Assembly: GCA_938743325.2 (NCBI GenBank)
Contig: OW568890.1
Coordinates: 532,127 to 596,126, forward strand
Direction of reading: 5' to 3'
DNA length: 64,000 nt
From: Pycnococcus provasolii
Lineage: Eukaryota > Chlorophyta > Pseudoscourfieldiophyceae > Pseudoscourfieldiales > Pycnococcaceae
Under the pieces are notes generated by a model that was given only the letters and a program-made list of their open reading frames with translations, was not told where the DNA came from and did not search any database. The position numbers and the translations under genes are program-made. Positions 49,401 to 58,591 of this stretch are shown piece after piece (the first letter of the stretch is position 1; every line of letters starts with the position of its first letter).

Positions 49401-50526
49401 ACTTGATGCGCACCTTCTGCTCTGTGATGAGATGTTGGATGATGACATCGGTCATGTAGTCGCGGTACGCGTACCTGTCCTGATAGAGACCGTGGATGGT
49501 GCTGAATATGAGCTGGTACATGGCGATGGATCCGTCCTCACACCCGACGGCGACAAAGTTCATGCCAGGCCTCGGCTTGCATGCCCACACCCAGCTCGAG
49601 CGCTCCGCCACGGTGGTGAGTCGAACGCCCTCGGTAGTGCACAGGCTAACACGCTTATCCGTTCCTCCGACGACGATGTACTCGCCGCCGGTGAAGTACG
49701 CGACGGAGCACGGGTCGCAGTACGTCGGCGCATCTACCGCCTTGTTGCTGCTCAAAGTTTTGCTCGCGTCGGCAGCCGCCTGTGCGGACTTCGCATCCTT
49801 GCCTCCGTATCCAAGGAATCGGTCGCGTCCGATTTGGTTCCCGCTGAGCTGGTAGAAGCTCAGCGTTCCGTCCCAGCAGCCAACACACAGCACCTCTGAG
49901 GCGACGAGCGACGCCTTGTTTGGGTCATTCGCGCCGCTGCTGACGAACCCACCGCCGCGTTCGGGTGCCCACGACAGCGTCCAGATTGGCGCGGTTCTTT
50001 GGATCATCACCTTTTCTGTCCCCTTGCGGTCTCGCACGCTGATGCGTCCGTCCACCATGCCCAGGGCGAGGTACTGGCCGTCCGCCGTCCACGACTGGCT
50101 TAGCACCTTGGCTGGCATCTTGTGCTTTTCAACGCTTTTCGCCTCGGGGCTCCACAGCCCAAAGTCCGAGGCGGTTGCGCTTGAAAGCTGCTGTGTGATG
50201 GGGTTATAAGCGAGGCACTGGATCGAGTCGTGGTGGCTAAATTTGAGGATGCCCTCCGCCTTTGACGTCCATATGATGACCTGTCTGTCCGCGCCTCCGC
50301 TCGCGAATCGCTTGCCATCCTTGCTGTACGCGACGCAGTATACGCTATCCTTGTGTCCCTTGAGAGAGTGCAGCAGGTCGCCGTCGCTTGCGTCGTACAC
50401 GACGACGCGCGAGCCTACAGCGGCGACGACTTGCGACCCGTCTGGGCTGAACACGAGGTCGTAGCACACGGATCTGATTCCGTCGCGCTCAGGCACCTGG
50501 TCGGACCACGCGACCACCGCGCGCAT
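46495..50526 (-). CDS. IFT122: Intraflagellar transport protein 122 (IFT-A complex)
   Basis: The protein has 1343 residues from the ATG at 50526. The N-terminus matches IFT122 closely: MRAVVAWSD, LLHSLKGHKDSVYCVAYSKD, GKRFASGGADRQVIIWTSK, EGILKFSHHDSIQCLAYNPI, SDFGLWSPE and DGQYLALGMVDGRIS. Two WD40 propellers (about 1-600) precede a TPR-like helical solenoid (about 620-1060), then a Cys-rich zinc-ribbon (CYRCGATN, CTSCGALF, about 1083-1112). Length is usual for the family. IFT-A drives retrograde transport and membrane-protein entry in cilia, so the organism should build flagella at some stage. There are no introns, and it is divergent from calreticulin. Confidence 0.95.
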   Translation of the reverse strand: MRAVVAWSDQVPERDGIRSVCYDLVFSPDGSQVVAAVGSRVVVYDASDGDLLHSLKGHKDSVYCVAYSKDGKRFASGGADRQVIIWTSKAEGILKFSHHDSIQCLAYNPITQQLSSATASDFGLWSPEAKSVEKHKMPAKVLSQSWTADGQYLALGMVDGRISVRDRKGTEKVMIQRTAPIWTLSWAPERGGGFVSSGANDPNKASLVASEVLCVGCWDGTLSFYQLSGNQIGRDRFLGYGGKDAKSAQAAADASKTLSSNKAVDAPTYCDPCSVAYFTGGEYIVVGGTDKRVSLCTTEGVRLTTVAERSSWVWACKPRPGMNFVAVGCEDGSIAMYQLIFSTIHGLYQDRYAYRDYMTDVIIQHLITEQKVRIKCRDYVKKIAVYRDRLAVQLPDRIIIYEVHRERDASGKVGSSSVQSNPSSMHYRVLAKIHRRLECNLLVVTSGHVILCQEKRLHLYGLDGVREREWILDGLIRYIKVVGGPPLREGLLVGLKSGAVLKIFVNAQFPIQLIKHTSAIRCLDLSASRKKLAVVDESTSVAVYDLITKEIVYEDTNANSVAWNTEEEDMFCFSGNGTLSIKTGPFAPHLQRLQGFVVGFKGSKVFCLHYVCMQTVDVPLSAGLYRYVERGEFERAYTVACLGVTEQDWRMLGEEALKSMKLDIARKVLIRVRDYRALDLLSHIDSSLRGRNVSTLSPAEQSYWIGQVHALCGRYDAAAKSFADAKRYDAIVEMYTDLRMFEEARKYAESAGPNLSATALGSAAYDELVRRQAEWSEQTSDHDSAAEMYIKAGRVDRAVQLLVKNNRTSKLLDIVRDLDPHRDTASMQVVAAHFRKNGDAASAKALYVKLGDTSKLVAMHIEAGQWEQAMTLARDNPELRAKVFRPYARWLTENDRFEEALAQYYQAGLEGEARRLLEQLAANAVCERRFRDAAHFFHLLAGLVLKVADAAAGGTGEPITDPVTVETYWDMFERSELYHAYAFVVHAVDDPFVSDPPHTVLNAARFLLARLSSGVEMPFGISATYVVWALATRAEALGAYKLARLAYNRMQTMRVSPALESKLDLASLAVRATPFQDDEMLLPVCYRCGATNALAPGQGVGDVCTSCGALFVRSMLTFEHLPIVEFLLENGLTDVEALKLLEEEPDIGDALAPVGASNGGGGKRGDRENIGSSVQTLELGGYDDELMGEAEAVVSEGMGDAMGGGGMSGMPYGRSPMRNRVASVEDDPFVAGKGEAIVCGRRHLRRLRRSDVLVVPDPKSGSLAPRQYFRIVSHDIPLKAAEGHLYEADEYEMYCLENKVAPISREHTGATADAGLVSLEGIMASAPSDEFDTDSPQHNKAEL

Positions 50527-51500
50527 GGTGAGTAGGGTAACGGGTCGTTGTTTTTATGTTTCAGGCGGATGATGATGCGCAGTGTCTCCCTGAGAGTCGC
50601 GTGTTCCTTAAGTTTTTTGAATAAAAAAGGAAAAAAGGCCCTAACACGTAAGCCTGTTTGTTTTGTTAGGGGGTGCTTTGCGAAGAGAGTTGCGCGGGGT
50701 GAATGTCAACGCGTGGCCGGAGTGTGTCCGTTGTTCAGGTGCGCGGCCGCCGACTGCCCGTTGCTCGCGTGTGCGTGTGCTTGTGCTTGTTTGCGCTGCG
50801 TTTGGCGCGGGAATTGCGGGAGGGAGGGAGGAGGGAGGGAGGGAGGGAAAGGGAGGGAGCTTTTGCTTAAGCCGCGGGCACTCCGGGCCGGCCGGGGTTG
50901 GACAAAGAGAAACCTATTGTAGTCGATTAGAGTGGGGAGGGACGGCACCCCTCCCCTGCGAGCCCGCTTTTGGGCTCGGCTGCAGGCTGAGTGTGGCCTG
51001 AGGGGAGGGAGAGGGCCCAGGCAGGCAGGCAGCAGGGCTCGGCGGCCACGGCTGCGGCGCTAAACCTCCTCCCTGCAGAGACGACTTGCGCCCACGCCTC
51101 GCACCTCAAGGGGCAGCCCAGCCAACGTCTCTCGCCCCAAATTGTCACTGCACGGCACCAGCAGGACGGGCAAAAGGATTTCTTCTTGGGGGATCCGTCC
51201 CTGGTCACCTGGTGTTTGCTGTGATGTGGGAAGAAGGGAGAAGGGAGAAACCCTAAAAGTCCCCCCCCCCCTGAGGCCTGAGCTTCGAGAAGTCCACTGG
51301 GGCGGCATCCCGATCTTCTTTGTTCTTTCTGCTTCTGCGTCATTCCCTTCCCCCGTTGTTGCCTGTTCTGCTTCTTCTGGTTCTGTTCGTCCTCTTGTTC
51401 CCCCTCCCCGATCCCTCCTCCTACCCTACACAAGTCTATCACCACCCCTCCCCTCCCCTCCCCCGATCACAACCAACAACAACTACTACTACTACACGCC
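50527..51500. other. Divergent intergenic region
   Basis: This 974-bp region lies between IFT122 and calreticulin. GGCCCTAACA at 50637-50646 and GTTAGGGGG near 50664 lie 110-145 bp upstream of IFT122. GGGA-rich repeats lie at 50819-50860. A pyrimidine-rich leader precedes the calreticulin ATG (51400-51500). No gene recognised. Confidence 0.35.
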
Positions 51501-52986
51501 ATGCCCGTGATGTCCAAGCTTGTTGGCGCTGCAGCACTGCTCGCATTCACAGCCACGAACGCGCACGCTACCACCTACTTCAAGGACGACTTCGCAAGTA
51601 CGTTCACAAAGGGCGATCGGGAAGGGAAGGGAAGGGAAGGGAAGGGAGTGTGCGATCTGATCAACTAGCTCGGGGAGAGAGATGCCCGTGTTTCATCATC
51701 CTCGGATGAAAGGGGGGAAAATGTGGCGAGGGAGATTTGTTTGCGCCTCGCCCCCTCCACGTTTTGTATTCAGATGTGCGCCAAAAACGAACCAAAGTAA
51801 CAATCGACTCACGCAACTACCTCTAACACCAACTGCAGAAGGCATGACGAAGTGGAAGGGGACGACGTGGAAGGAGAACGATGGCACGAAGGGCGAGTTC
51901 ACCGTCACGGCGGGTGACTTTTTCGGTGACGAGAAGATCAACACGGGAATCAAAACGGGACCGGATGCGCGATTTTTCGCAACGTACGCTGACTTTGACA
52001 AGCCGTTCACGAACGAGGGCAAGGACCTCGTCTTCCAGTTCAGCGCGAAGAACGAGCAGGGCATCGACTGTGGCGGCGGGTACTTCAAGCTGCTTCCCAA
52101 GTCGAGCGAGATGAAGGACTTCTCCGGCGATACGCCGTACAGCATCATGTTCGGGCCGGATATCTGCGGAGCCACGAAGCGCGTTCACGCCATCTTCACC
52201 TACAAGGGCAAGAACCTGCTCAAGAAGGTTGACGTTCCTTGCGAGACGGACAAGCACACGCACGTGTACACTCTGCACGTCAAGCCGGACAACACGTACG
52301 ACATTCTCGTCGACGGCGAATCCAAGGCGAGCGGAAACCTCGAAGATGACTGGGAGTTCCTGAAGCCGAAGACGATCAAGGATCCCGACGCAACGAAGCC
52401 GGATGACTGGGACGAGCGCGCACAGATTCCCGACGAATCGGACGTCAAGCCGGAGGGCTGGGACGACATTCCCGCGGAGATTCCAGATCCGGAGGCTGAG
52501 CAGCCGGAGGACTGGGACGAGGAGGATGACGGCACATGGGAAGCACCGATGATCCCGAACCCGGAGTACAAGGGTGAATGGAAGCAGAAGATGATTGACA
52601 ACCCAGACTACAAGGGTGTCTGGGTGGCGCCTGACATTGACAACCCGGAGTACGAGGCGGACGACAAGCTGTACTTGTACAAGGATCTCGCTTACGTCGC
52701 CACAGAGATCTGGCAGGTCAAGGCGGGAACGGTATTCGACAACATTATTGTCACGGACGACATTAAGGAGGCTGACAAGTTCCGCCAGGATACGTACGGT
52801 GCGACGATCGAGGCTGAGAAGGAGGCTCTGAAGGAGATTGAGGATAAGAAGCGCGAGGAGGATGAGGCGAAGGCGAAGGAGGCTGAGGAGGAGAGGAAGA
52901 AGCTCGAGGCTGAGGAGGAGGACGAGGAGGAGGAGGAGGAGGAGGACGAGGAGGACGACACCAAGGAGGTGAAGGACGAGTTGTAG
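51501..52986 (+). CDS. Calreticulin (two exons, KDEL ER retention)
   Basis: I infer join(51501..51597,51839..52986), 414 residues. Exon 1 encodes the signal peptide (LVGAAALLAFTATNAHA) and FKDDFA. The 241-bp intron starts GTACGT, ends GCAG and contains a GGGAA repeat. Exon 2 resumes in phase with KGMTKWKGTTW. The N-domain has the calreticulin signatures (KNEQGIDCGGGYFKLLP, IMFGPDICG). The P-domain has three type-1 repeats (IKDPDATKPDDWDE and variants) and three type-2 repeats (GTWEAPMIPNPEYK and variants). The C-domain is Glu/Lys-rich and ends in KDEL. It is a lectin chaperone and calcium buffer of the ER lumen; the soluble KDEL end distinguishes it from calnexin. Confidence 0.96.
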
Positions 52987-53345
52987 AAGGATACAAGGAA
53001 CAAAAGATGCAGAAAATTGTGGGTAAGGGAAAAGTTGTTACAGAAATCTGTGATTGCTCATTCAGTAAATGGAAGAAAGGGGTGAGTTGGTGTGTGTACT
53101 TTTTTGCTATGCGCTTTTGGATGTGCGGGCACATCTCCGCGCGATCCACTCACTGTTCATGACCACTGTTCATGACGTTCCCTACGAATGGGACGGGGAA
53201 GGATTCGGACGACGACGCCACTGCTTCGGAACGTAGTAAACAACAACAACAAAAAAAAAAAAAAGGGAGACTGGTTGTTCCCGAGAGGAGAGGAAGAAAA
53301 AAAAAAGTGTGTATTTGTTACCCCACGTCCCGTCGTCTCGTCGAT
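52987..53345. other. Convergent 3' regions of calreticulin and TM9SF
   Basis: This 359-bp gap holds two transcript ends. GATTGCTCATTCAGTAA at 53052-53068 is shared with the downstream regions of other genes here (see findings). Poly-A and poly-purine runs occur near 53244-53310. No gene seen. Confidence 0.4.
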
Positions 53346-55187
53346 TCAATCTGACTTGATGTAGCGGTAGATACGGCGCACGAACGCGGAGCTGCCCAAG
53401 TATCCAATTGCGCCGCACATGATGCCGAGTCCAATCACGAAGATGAGCGTGTAGCCAAAGTAGAAGCACGTCTGGAAGAAGCCATTCATCTTCGTCTTCA
53501 TGAAGAAGTAGTGGATGGAGTAGAGGAAGACGTACACCGCGGTGCTCGCGGCGGAACCGAACGCCGTCCACTGCCAGTGGTAGTTCTCAGCATTTAGCAA
53601 GAAGTATGTACCAACAATCGTCACGCAGATCGTCACGATGATCAGAATCAAAAACACAAGCAACATGAAGCCGTACACGTAGTACACCTTGTAGTTCCAG
53701 AACGAAGTGAACACGAAGTAGAGCTCGATGAAGATGGCGCCAAACGGAAGCAAGCCACCAACGGTTGCAACGGACCACGGCTTGAGGTACCACCTCTTGT
53801 TCGGGATCGGGCTGGGAATGCGCTTCACACGGCATGGGTTATCTGGCGTGCCGTTCCAGTTGCGTCCAATCACGGTGCCAAAGAGTGTCAAGGGGAATGA
53901 GATGAACGACCAGATGAGCAGCACGACGACGATCGAGCCGAACGGCACCGCCGCAAGGCTGTGGTAGAAGATGGCGATCGTGTTGAGTGCAAAAGCTATG
54001 CCGAAGCATGTTCCGGGGAATAAACTCGCCGTCAGCAGCATGCAGCGTATCCATGACTTGCCGTCGTTGCGCGCGTAGAATCCTCCGCTGACGTACCCGC
54101 CAATAAATGCCGTGAGAGCGTAGCAGACGATGAGGGCGGTCACGATGGCACCACGCCCGACGTACAGCGAGCCGAAAATGGACAGCAAGATTACGAGAAG
54201 TGTCAGGCACGCGAGCTGAGCACCCGTGCCGACAAGGGCGCTCAGGAGAACGAGCCACGGCGCAGGTCGGAACACGTCGCCGTGAACGAGCTTCCAGCCG
54301 CTCTCCTCGCTCATGTCCCGCTCGAGACTCTCGAGGTCATCCTCCTCGCGCGCGTAGCGCGCGTAGTCGTTGCGAAGCGTGCGCATGAGGATCATGGAAA
54401 CCAGACCCGTCAAGAAGATGACCATCATGAAGCTATTGAATATGGAGAACCAGTGGATCTGGTGCTCGAAGAAGTTGTAGTCGAGGTAGCGCTCGAAGCG
54501 TCGGCGAAACGGGATGGCTGTGCTCTCCCACCTCACGCTGTAGGTGAACTCCAGTGTCGTGCCGGGTGTGAGCGGCCTGGGGTTTTCGCTCGTGAGGTTC
54601 ACCTGGATAATCTGGTGCCCGCTGTACGCGATGTCGAAGCTTTTGTGCGTGTAGATGTACGTTTTCGCGGAATCGCCGTCACCGCCACTCTCGCCACCCT
54701 CGGTAACGTGCTCTCCAACAAAGCCCCAGATTGGCAGGTCATCTACAAACAGCTCGTACCAGTAGTGGTGCTGGATGGCGTACTTGAAGTGCTCAACCTT
54801 CTTCTCGTCGAGCGGATCCTGGCACACGGCTCGTTTTGGTATGTCCACGCGAAACCTCATCTCCAGCTGGCTGTCGATGAGCTCGTTACCCTGCAGCACT
54901 TCGCCGAGTCCTCCCCACTTGTGCACAGGCTTGGCTTCCGGGTGCGGCTTGCAGAACGGCAGCTCGTAGTAGTTGTACGTCTCCTGCGGGTTGTTGTACG
55001 GACCAACCTTGTTCACCCACAGCGGGAAGGAGTCGCCCATCGCGTACTTGTGATCGTACTCGTCCGCCCGTGCTCCCCCCGCAAGCATGACCACTGCGGC
55101 TAGCGCCATGAGCACGCTGATTCGCGTCGCGCACCCTCTCCTCAAGCTGCACCTCCAGTGCATCTCCGCCGCGGTGGTCGCCTCCAT
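53346..55187 (-). CDS. Transmembrane 9 superfamily protein (TM9SF3-like nonaspanin)
   Basis: The protein has 613 residues from the ATG at 55187. A signal peptide (LMALAAVVMLAGGARA) leads into DEYDHKYAMGD, VNKVGPYNNPQETYNYYELP, FCKPHPEA, AIQHHYWYELFVDDLPIWGF and LTSENP, which are diagnostic of the TM9SF luminal domain and closest to TM9SF3. Nine membrane segments follow from about residue 255. The tail ends YRYIKSD, matching the KxD/E Golgi-retention signal of this family. TM9SF proteins sort membrane cargo with Gly-rich transmembrane segments in the Golgi/endosome. No intron. The gene converges with calreticulin. Confidence 0.95.
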   Translation of the reverse strand: MEATTAAEMHWRCSLRRGCATRISVLMALAAVVMLAGGARADEYDHKYAMGDSFPLWVNKVGPYNNPQETYNYYELPFCKPHPEAKPVHKWGGLGEVLQGNELIDSQLEMRFRVDIPKRAVCQDPLDEKKVEHFKYAIQHHYWYELFVDDLPIWGFVGEHVTEGGESGGDGDSAKTYIYTHKSFDIAYSGHQIIQVNLTSENPRPLTPGTTLEFTYSVRWESTAIPFRRRFERYLDYNFFEHQIHWFSIFNSFMMVIFLTGLVSMILMRTLRNDYARYAREEDDLESLERDMSEESGWKLVHGDVFRPAPWLVLLSALVGTGAQLACLTLLVILLSIFGSLYVGRGAIVTALIVCYALTAFIGGYVSGGFYARNDGKSWIRCMLLTASLFPGTCFGIAFALNTIAIFYHSLAAVPFGSIVVVLLIWSFISFPLTLFGTVIGRNWNGTPDNPCRVKRIPSPIPNKRWYLKPWSVATVGGLLPFGAIFIELYFVFTSFWNYKVYYVYGFMLLVFLILIIVTICVTIVGTYFLLNAENYHWQWTAFGSAASTAVYVFLYSIHYFFMKTKMNGFFQTCFYFGYTLIFVIGLGIMCGAIGYLGSSAFVRRIYRYIKSD

Positions 55188-55578
55188 CGGAAGGACGAGT
55201 GCGGAGTTGTTGTTTGGTGCGCGTTTGCGTCAAAGTTTCGGAATGGCGGGTGCCGAAGAGGGAAGGGGGGGAGAGGGAGGAGCCTGGGGAGAGGGAGAGG
55301 GAGAGGAGAGGACAGCACCCCTCTCACCTCCCTTTTCCCTATTTTCCAAAACAAAGGCCAGAGGACTGGCCAGAGGCCAGAGGGAGACTCCTCGGAAACT
55401 GGCCTGGGAAACGCCGGGAAGGGAACACATCGGCAAAGCCCTAACGGATAATTAAGCCCAAATACCTCTCGTATGTAGTGTGACCGTCGTACTTGACCAC
55501 CATGGCTGCATAAAGTAAAGTACGTTCAATTTACGGAAAAAAAGAATGAGTGGGCCGTCTTAGTGTGTGAAGGAAGGT
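55188..55578. other. Intergenic region
   Basis: This 391-bp stretch lies between the TM9SF start and the stop of the zinc-protein gene. AAAGCCCTAAC lies at 55435-55445, about 250 bp upstream of TM9SF. The downstream motif of the zinc-protein gene lies at about 55528-55556. Nothing coding is seen. Confidence 0.35.
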
Positions 55579-56664
55579 TCAGGTCGTCCTGCTCATCCTG
55601 CTCATCAAGATGAGCATGATGGCGTAAGCCTTATGGTACAGCACCTCCATGCGCACGTTCGCCGGGTCGTCCGGAATGACCACGTGCGTCGCGATGTCGT
55701 CGACGTTGTCAAGAGTCACAGAAGTGAGTGCATCGCGCAATTTCTTCCCCTCCTCCACGGTCCTTGCCGCCTCCGAACCCTTCAAGATCACGGCCACAAC
55801 GCGCTCAAAGAGGGTTGGGGCTGTCAGACTGTCACTCGCCGCTGCGCTGGTGTTTGGCAGAAAGTGACGCAAAAGTGCAGACGGCGGTGACGACGGTGTT
55901 TGCCACGGTGCACCTGCCGAAGCACCCATTCTCCCTTCTCCTTGCTCCCACTCGCGTGCGCGCTTGCGTGGATCGTTCAGCCAGCTGTGCTCCGCGCCGC
56001 CGTACGCGGCAGCAATGGCAGGTGGAGGCGGCAGTGGTGGTGGTGGCGGCGGCGGCGGTGGCTGTCCTCCTTCTTGACTCAAAATCCCGGCATTCTCCAT
56101 AGCATCCTTCATCGCCTTCTGCTGCCTCTTCCGTGTGAGGCAACCCTTCTTCAGATTCAGGTTTAAGCACGTCTTGCACTTCCCACAGCGCTCACCAGGA
56201 CGGAGCGGGTTCGGGACGATGTGTGCAATTGTCACCGTCTTCTCCTCCTGCGCCTTGACCAAGAGGCACTTCTTCTTGTGCGACGGCTTGAGACACGTGT
56301 TGCACTTCCCACACCTATAACCAGGTTGTAGAGGACCCTGACTGCGAACGAGCGCCGGCAGCTCGGCTGTGGCTTCGGAGTCCGCCTCCATTTTCAGGGG
56401 TGACTGGGAAGGTATTCGGTATTCGTCGTCCACCGTCGCATCCGTCGTCGTCGTCGACTCCTCGTTGGGCTCGCCACCCGCCGCCACGGGTTTCTTCTCG
56501 CCGCCATGCGAACGTGCGAACACGTCGTCCTCGTCCTCCGTATCCATTTCGTCATGCCCCTTCTGAGGTTGCTGCGCTTCTTGCGCCGGATCCTGCGGTG
56601 CTGTTTTCAGCACCGCGGGTATGTTGACGAGCGGACCCGGCGAGACGACGCCGGTGCTCGCCAT
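55579..56664 (-). CDS. Protein with two CGKCxxC zinc-finger-like repeats
   Basis: The protein has 361 residues from the ATG at 56664. Two similar Cys modules lie at about 115-135 and 152-175: RCGKCNTCLKPSHKKKCL and RCGKCKTCLNLNLKKGCL. The pattern CGxCxxC(x)8-9KKxC resembles half of a CXXC zinc finger, which binds unmethylated CpG DNA in DNMT1 and MLL, so a nuclear DNA-binding role is plausible but unproven. Around them are acidic, Thr-rich and poly-Pro segments. The C-terminal 90 residues form an Ala/Leu/Val helical block (LFERVVAVILKGSEAARTVE). Full CXXC fingers have eight Cys; each module here has four, so two modules may make one site or bind zinc singly. Confidence 0.7.
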   Translation of the reverse strand: MASTGVVSPGPLVNIPAVLKTAPQDPAQEAQQPQKGHDEMDTEDEDDVFARSHGGEKKPVAAGGEPNEESTTTTDATVDDEYRIPSQSPLKMEADSEATAELPALVRSQGPLQPGYRCGKCNTCLKPSHKKKCLLVKAQEEKTVTIAHIVPNPLRPGERCGKCKTCLNLNLKKGCLTRKRQQKAMKDAMENAGILSQEGGQPPPPPPPPPLPPPPAIAAAYGGAEHSWLNDPRKRAREWEQGEGRMGASAGAPWQTPSSPPSALLRHFLPNTSAAASDSLTAPTLFERVVAVILKGSEAARTVEEGKKLRDALTSVTLDNVDDIATHVVIPDDPANVRMEVLYHKAYAIMLILMSRMSRTT

Positions 56665-56996
56665 GTGCTGTCGCCTCGTATGTGTCTTGTCGTTTTCGGT
56701 ATCCGTGAGAGGTAGCGTCGTCGAGTGTGCGACACACGCCTTTTGTATTTCGCTGGTGTGAAAATTATGACACCAAAGCAGGCACTGGGCACGATACAGC
56801 GCAGAGCGACCGGGGGCTTGTGAGGAAAAGGGGGGGATTGAAAGGACCTGGTTGAGAGCTTGAAGTAGTTCCTAGTTGGCTGTCGTGATGTCATGACAAA
56901 TTCCGATCCCAACACGCCTCCTCCCTCCTCCCCCTCCCCACCCACAAAACTCCTCCCACTTTGGCGGCGCCGGTGGCGGCGAGGTGACTTTTTACG
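56665..56996. promoter_or_regulatory. Divergent promoter region, zinc protein / A49
   Basis: This 332-bp region separates two divergent starts. It has no TTAGGG motif that I see. A C-rich run lies at 56918-56945, just upstream of the A49-like gene. No other feature supported. Confidence 0.3.
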
Positions 56997-58436
56997 ATGC
57001 CGATGGACGTCAACGCGCCTCCGCTCATGCCGTCTTCCACGTCGCGCAACCCTCGCGTCGTGAGCTACCCATCTCAGCCCGTGCAGCTGCACGTGGGAAC
57101 ACGCTCGCAGCTCACACAGTACGTGGGAGCGGGCGAGTTGAGCACGATTGAAGTGCTCGTCGCGTCGTCCACGCCGCAGCAGGGTGAGGAGGCAAATCCC
57201 GTGCAGTTTGCTGCAAGCAACTTTGCAAATGCGTGCCCTGACTACACGTCATGCGGACAACTTGCACTGGCAGTTGTGAATCGCAAGCGCAAGCGCGTCT
57301 CCGTGCTTCCCGTTGGCGGAGGAGGGCGGATATTTCGCATGACGCCCGTGCAGGAGACGGATAACGTTGCCGTGGATAGTGGCGCGGGCACGTCTGACGC
57401 CGCCGCCGCCGCGGCACACAGGGCGGACATGCTCAAGCTCGCGGGCGAGTTTGGTACGCAGCGCGTGCAGAGACAGCTCGCTCGCGCCAATCTCGCTCGC
57501 GTTGATGCAAGCAGAGTTGGCGCGACGCTCGCGGACGCGTCGGCTCTCGCACAGGCGGCGCGCAGGCGAAGCGACGTTCACAAGACGGCAAAGGAAAGCG
57601 GCGACGGCGCGTCAACCACCACTGCGGGGATCGAAGCTGCGGGACGAAATGCACCCGCGGGTCACGACAAGAAGGCGACGTCAGCGCCGGACGCGTATCC
57701 GTTGAACCATGTGCTTGGACCAGCGCTTGTGGCGGCGTATGCACCCTTCGTCGCTGCCATCAAAAAGGCGGCTGGGCAGACCAATGCGGACAAACGCCAC
57801 GACATTCTTGCGGACGCGGCACGCAAGATAGCTTCGGGTGCGCTGCCAAATCACGCGACGAAACAGTTGGTTCCACGCGCAGTTCTCCACCTGCTTGGAC
57901 CGCAGCACACGTCTGGTGGAGATGCTGCCATTTGGCTTTCGCATCTTTGGAGCGTGCTTCGCCTTCATGCTGCGACATCTCGCAGCCATGGGAATGTTTC
58001 CGTGCCTCCTGGAGGACTTGGCAAAACCATTTGCAACAAGGAACTTGGAGGACTTCCCGAGGACGTTGCACGTGATCTTCTGTCGATGTTGCGCGAAGCC
58101 ACACCAAGGCCGTCGGGGGGGATTGCGTATTCGTGCTCGAAGGCACATGCCGCTCGAGAGATGTCTCACGCACTCGTTGCGGCGCTCGGAGCGACGAGCC
58201 CTTCGTGGTCTCTGCCGGATGTTGAGCCGATTGCTCGAGAGTTTGGTGTTTCTGCACATGTCTGTGCCACGCTTCTGTCCGACGAGATTGGCTGTGTGGT
58301 CCAGACAAAACCAACGAAAACTGGCTCGCGTATCGTCACCGCCGAGCTGCTTGGTTCGAAGAGCCACGGAAAGGTATTGGGGGAGCTTATGCGAGTTCCT
58401 CGTCGTGCTCCCAGTGCCGCGCGCGGCGGGCGATGA
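56997..58436 (+). CDS. RNA polymerase I subunit A49-like protein
   Basis: The protein has 479 residues from the ATG at 56997. The order fits RPA49/POLR1E: an N-terminal dimerisation domain with YTSCGQLALAVVNRKRKRVSVLPV and IFRMTP; a central segment KLAGEFGTQRVQRQLARAN, matching the family 'L..EFGTKKKQRA' block; then a C-terminal tandem winged-helix region (about 240-460; YAPFVAAIKKAAGQTNADKR, IWLSHLWSVLRLHA, CATLLSDEIGCVVQTK). A49 with A34.5 stimulates RNA polymerase I initiation and elongation on rDNA. The Ala-rich linker is longer than usual. It is convergent with ArgC, 155 bp apart. Confidence 0.85.
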   Translation: MPMDVNAPPLMPSSTSRNPRVVSYPSQPVQLHVGTRSQLTQYVGAGELSTIEVLVASSTPQQGEEANPVQFAASNFANACPDYTSCGQLALAVVNRKRKRVSVLPVGGGGRIFRMTPVQETDNVAVDSGAGTSDAAAAAAHRADMLKLAGEFGTQRVQRQLARANLARVDASRVGATLADASALAQAARRRSDVHKTAKESGDGASTTTAGIEAAGRNAPAGHDKKATSAPDAYPLNHVLGPALVAAYAPFVAAIKKAAGQTNADKRHDILADAARKIASGALPNHATKQLVPRAVLHLLGPQHTSGGDAAIWLSHLWSVLRLHAATSRSHGNVSVPPGGLGKTICNKELGGLPEDVARDLLSMLREATPRPSGGIAYSCSKAHAAREMSHALVAALGATSPSWSLPDVEPIAREFGVSAHVCATLLSDEIGCVVQTKPTKTGSRIVTAELLGSKSHGKVLGELMRVPRRAPSAARGGR

Positions 58437-58591
58437 TGCTTTCTTCTGTAACCTACTGATAATTGTGTTTTCTACACAAAATAATAACAACAAAGAACAA
58501 TCGCTGCCTTGCTGTCCTTCTTTTGTTTTTCAATCTCTCCCTCCCCGGCTGGCAGCCAACGTTCGTTCATAAATCCTCGTGTGCGGGTCGT

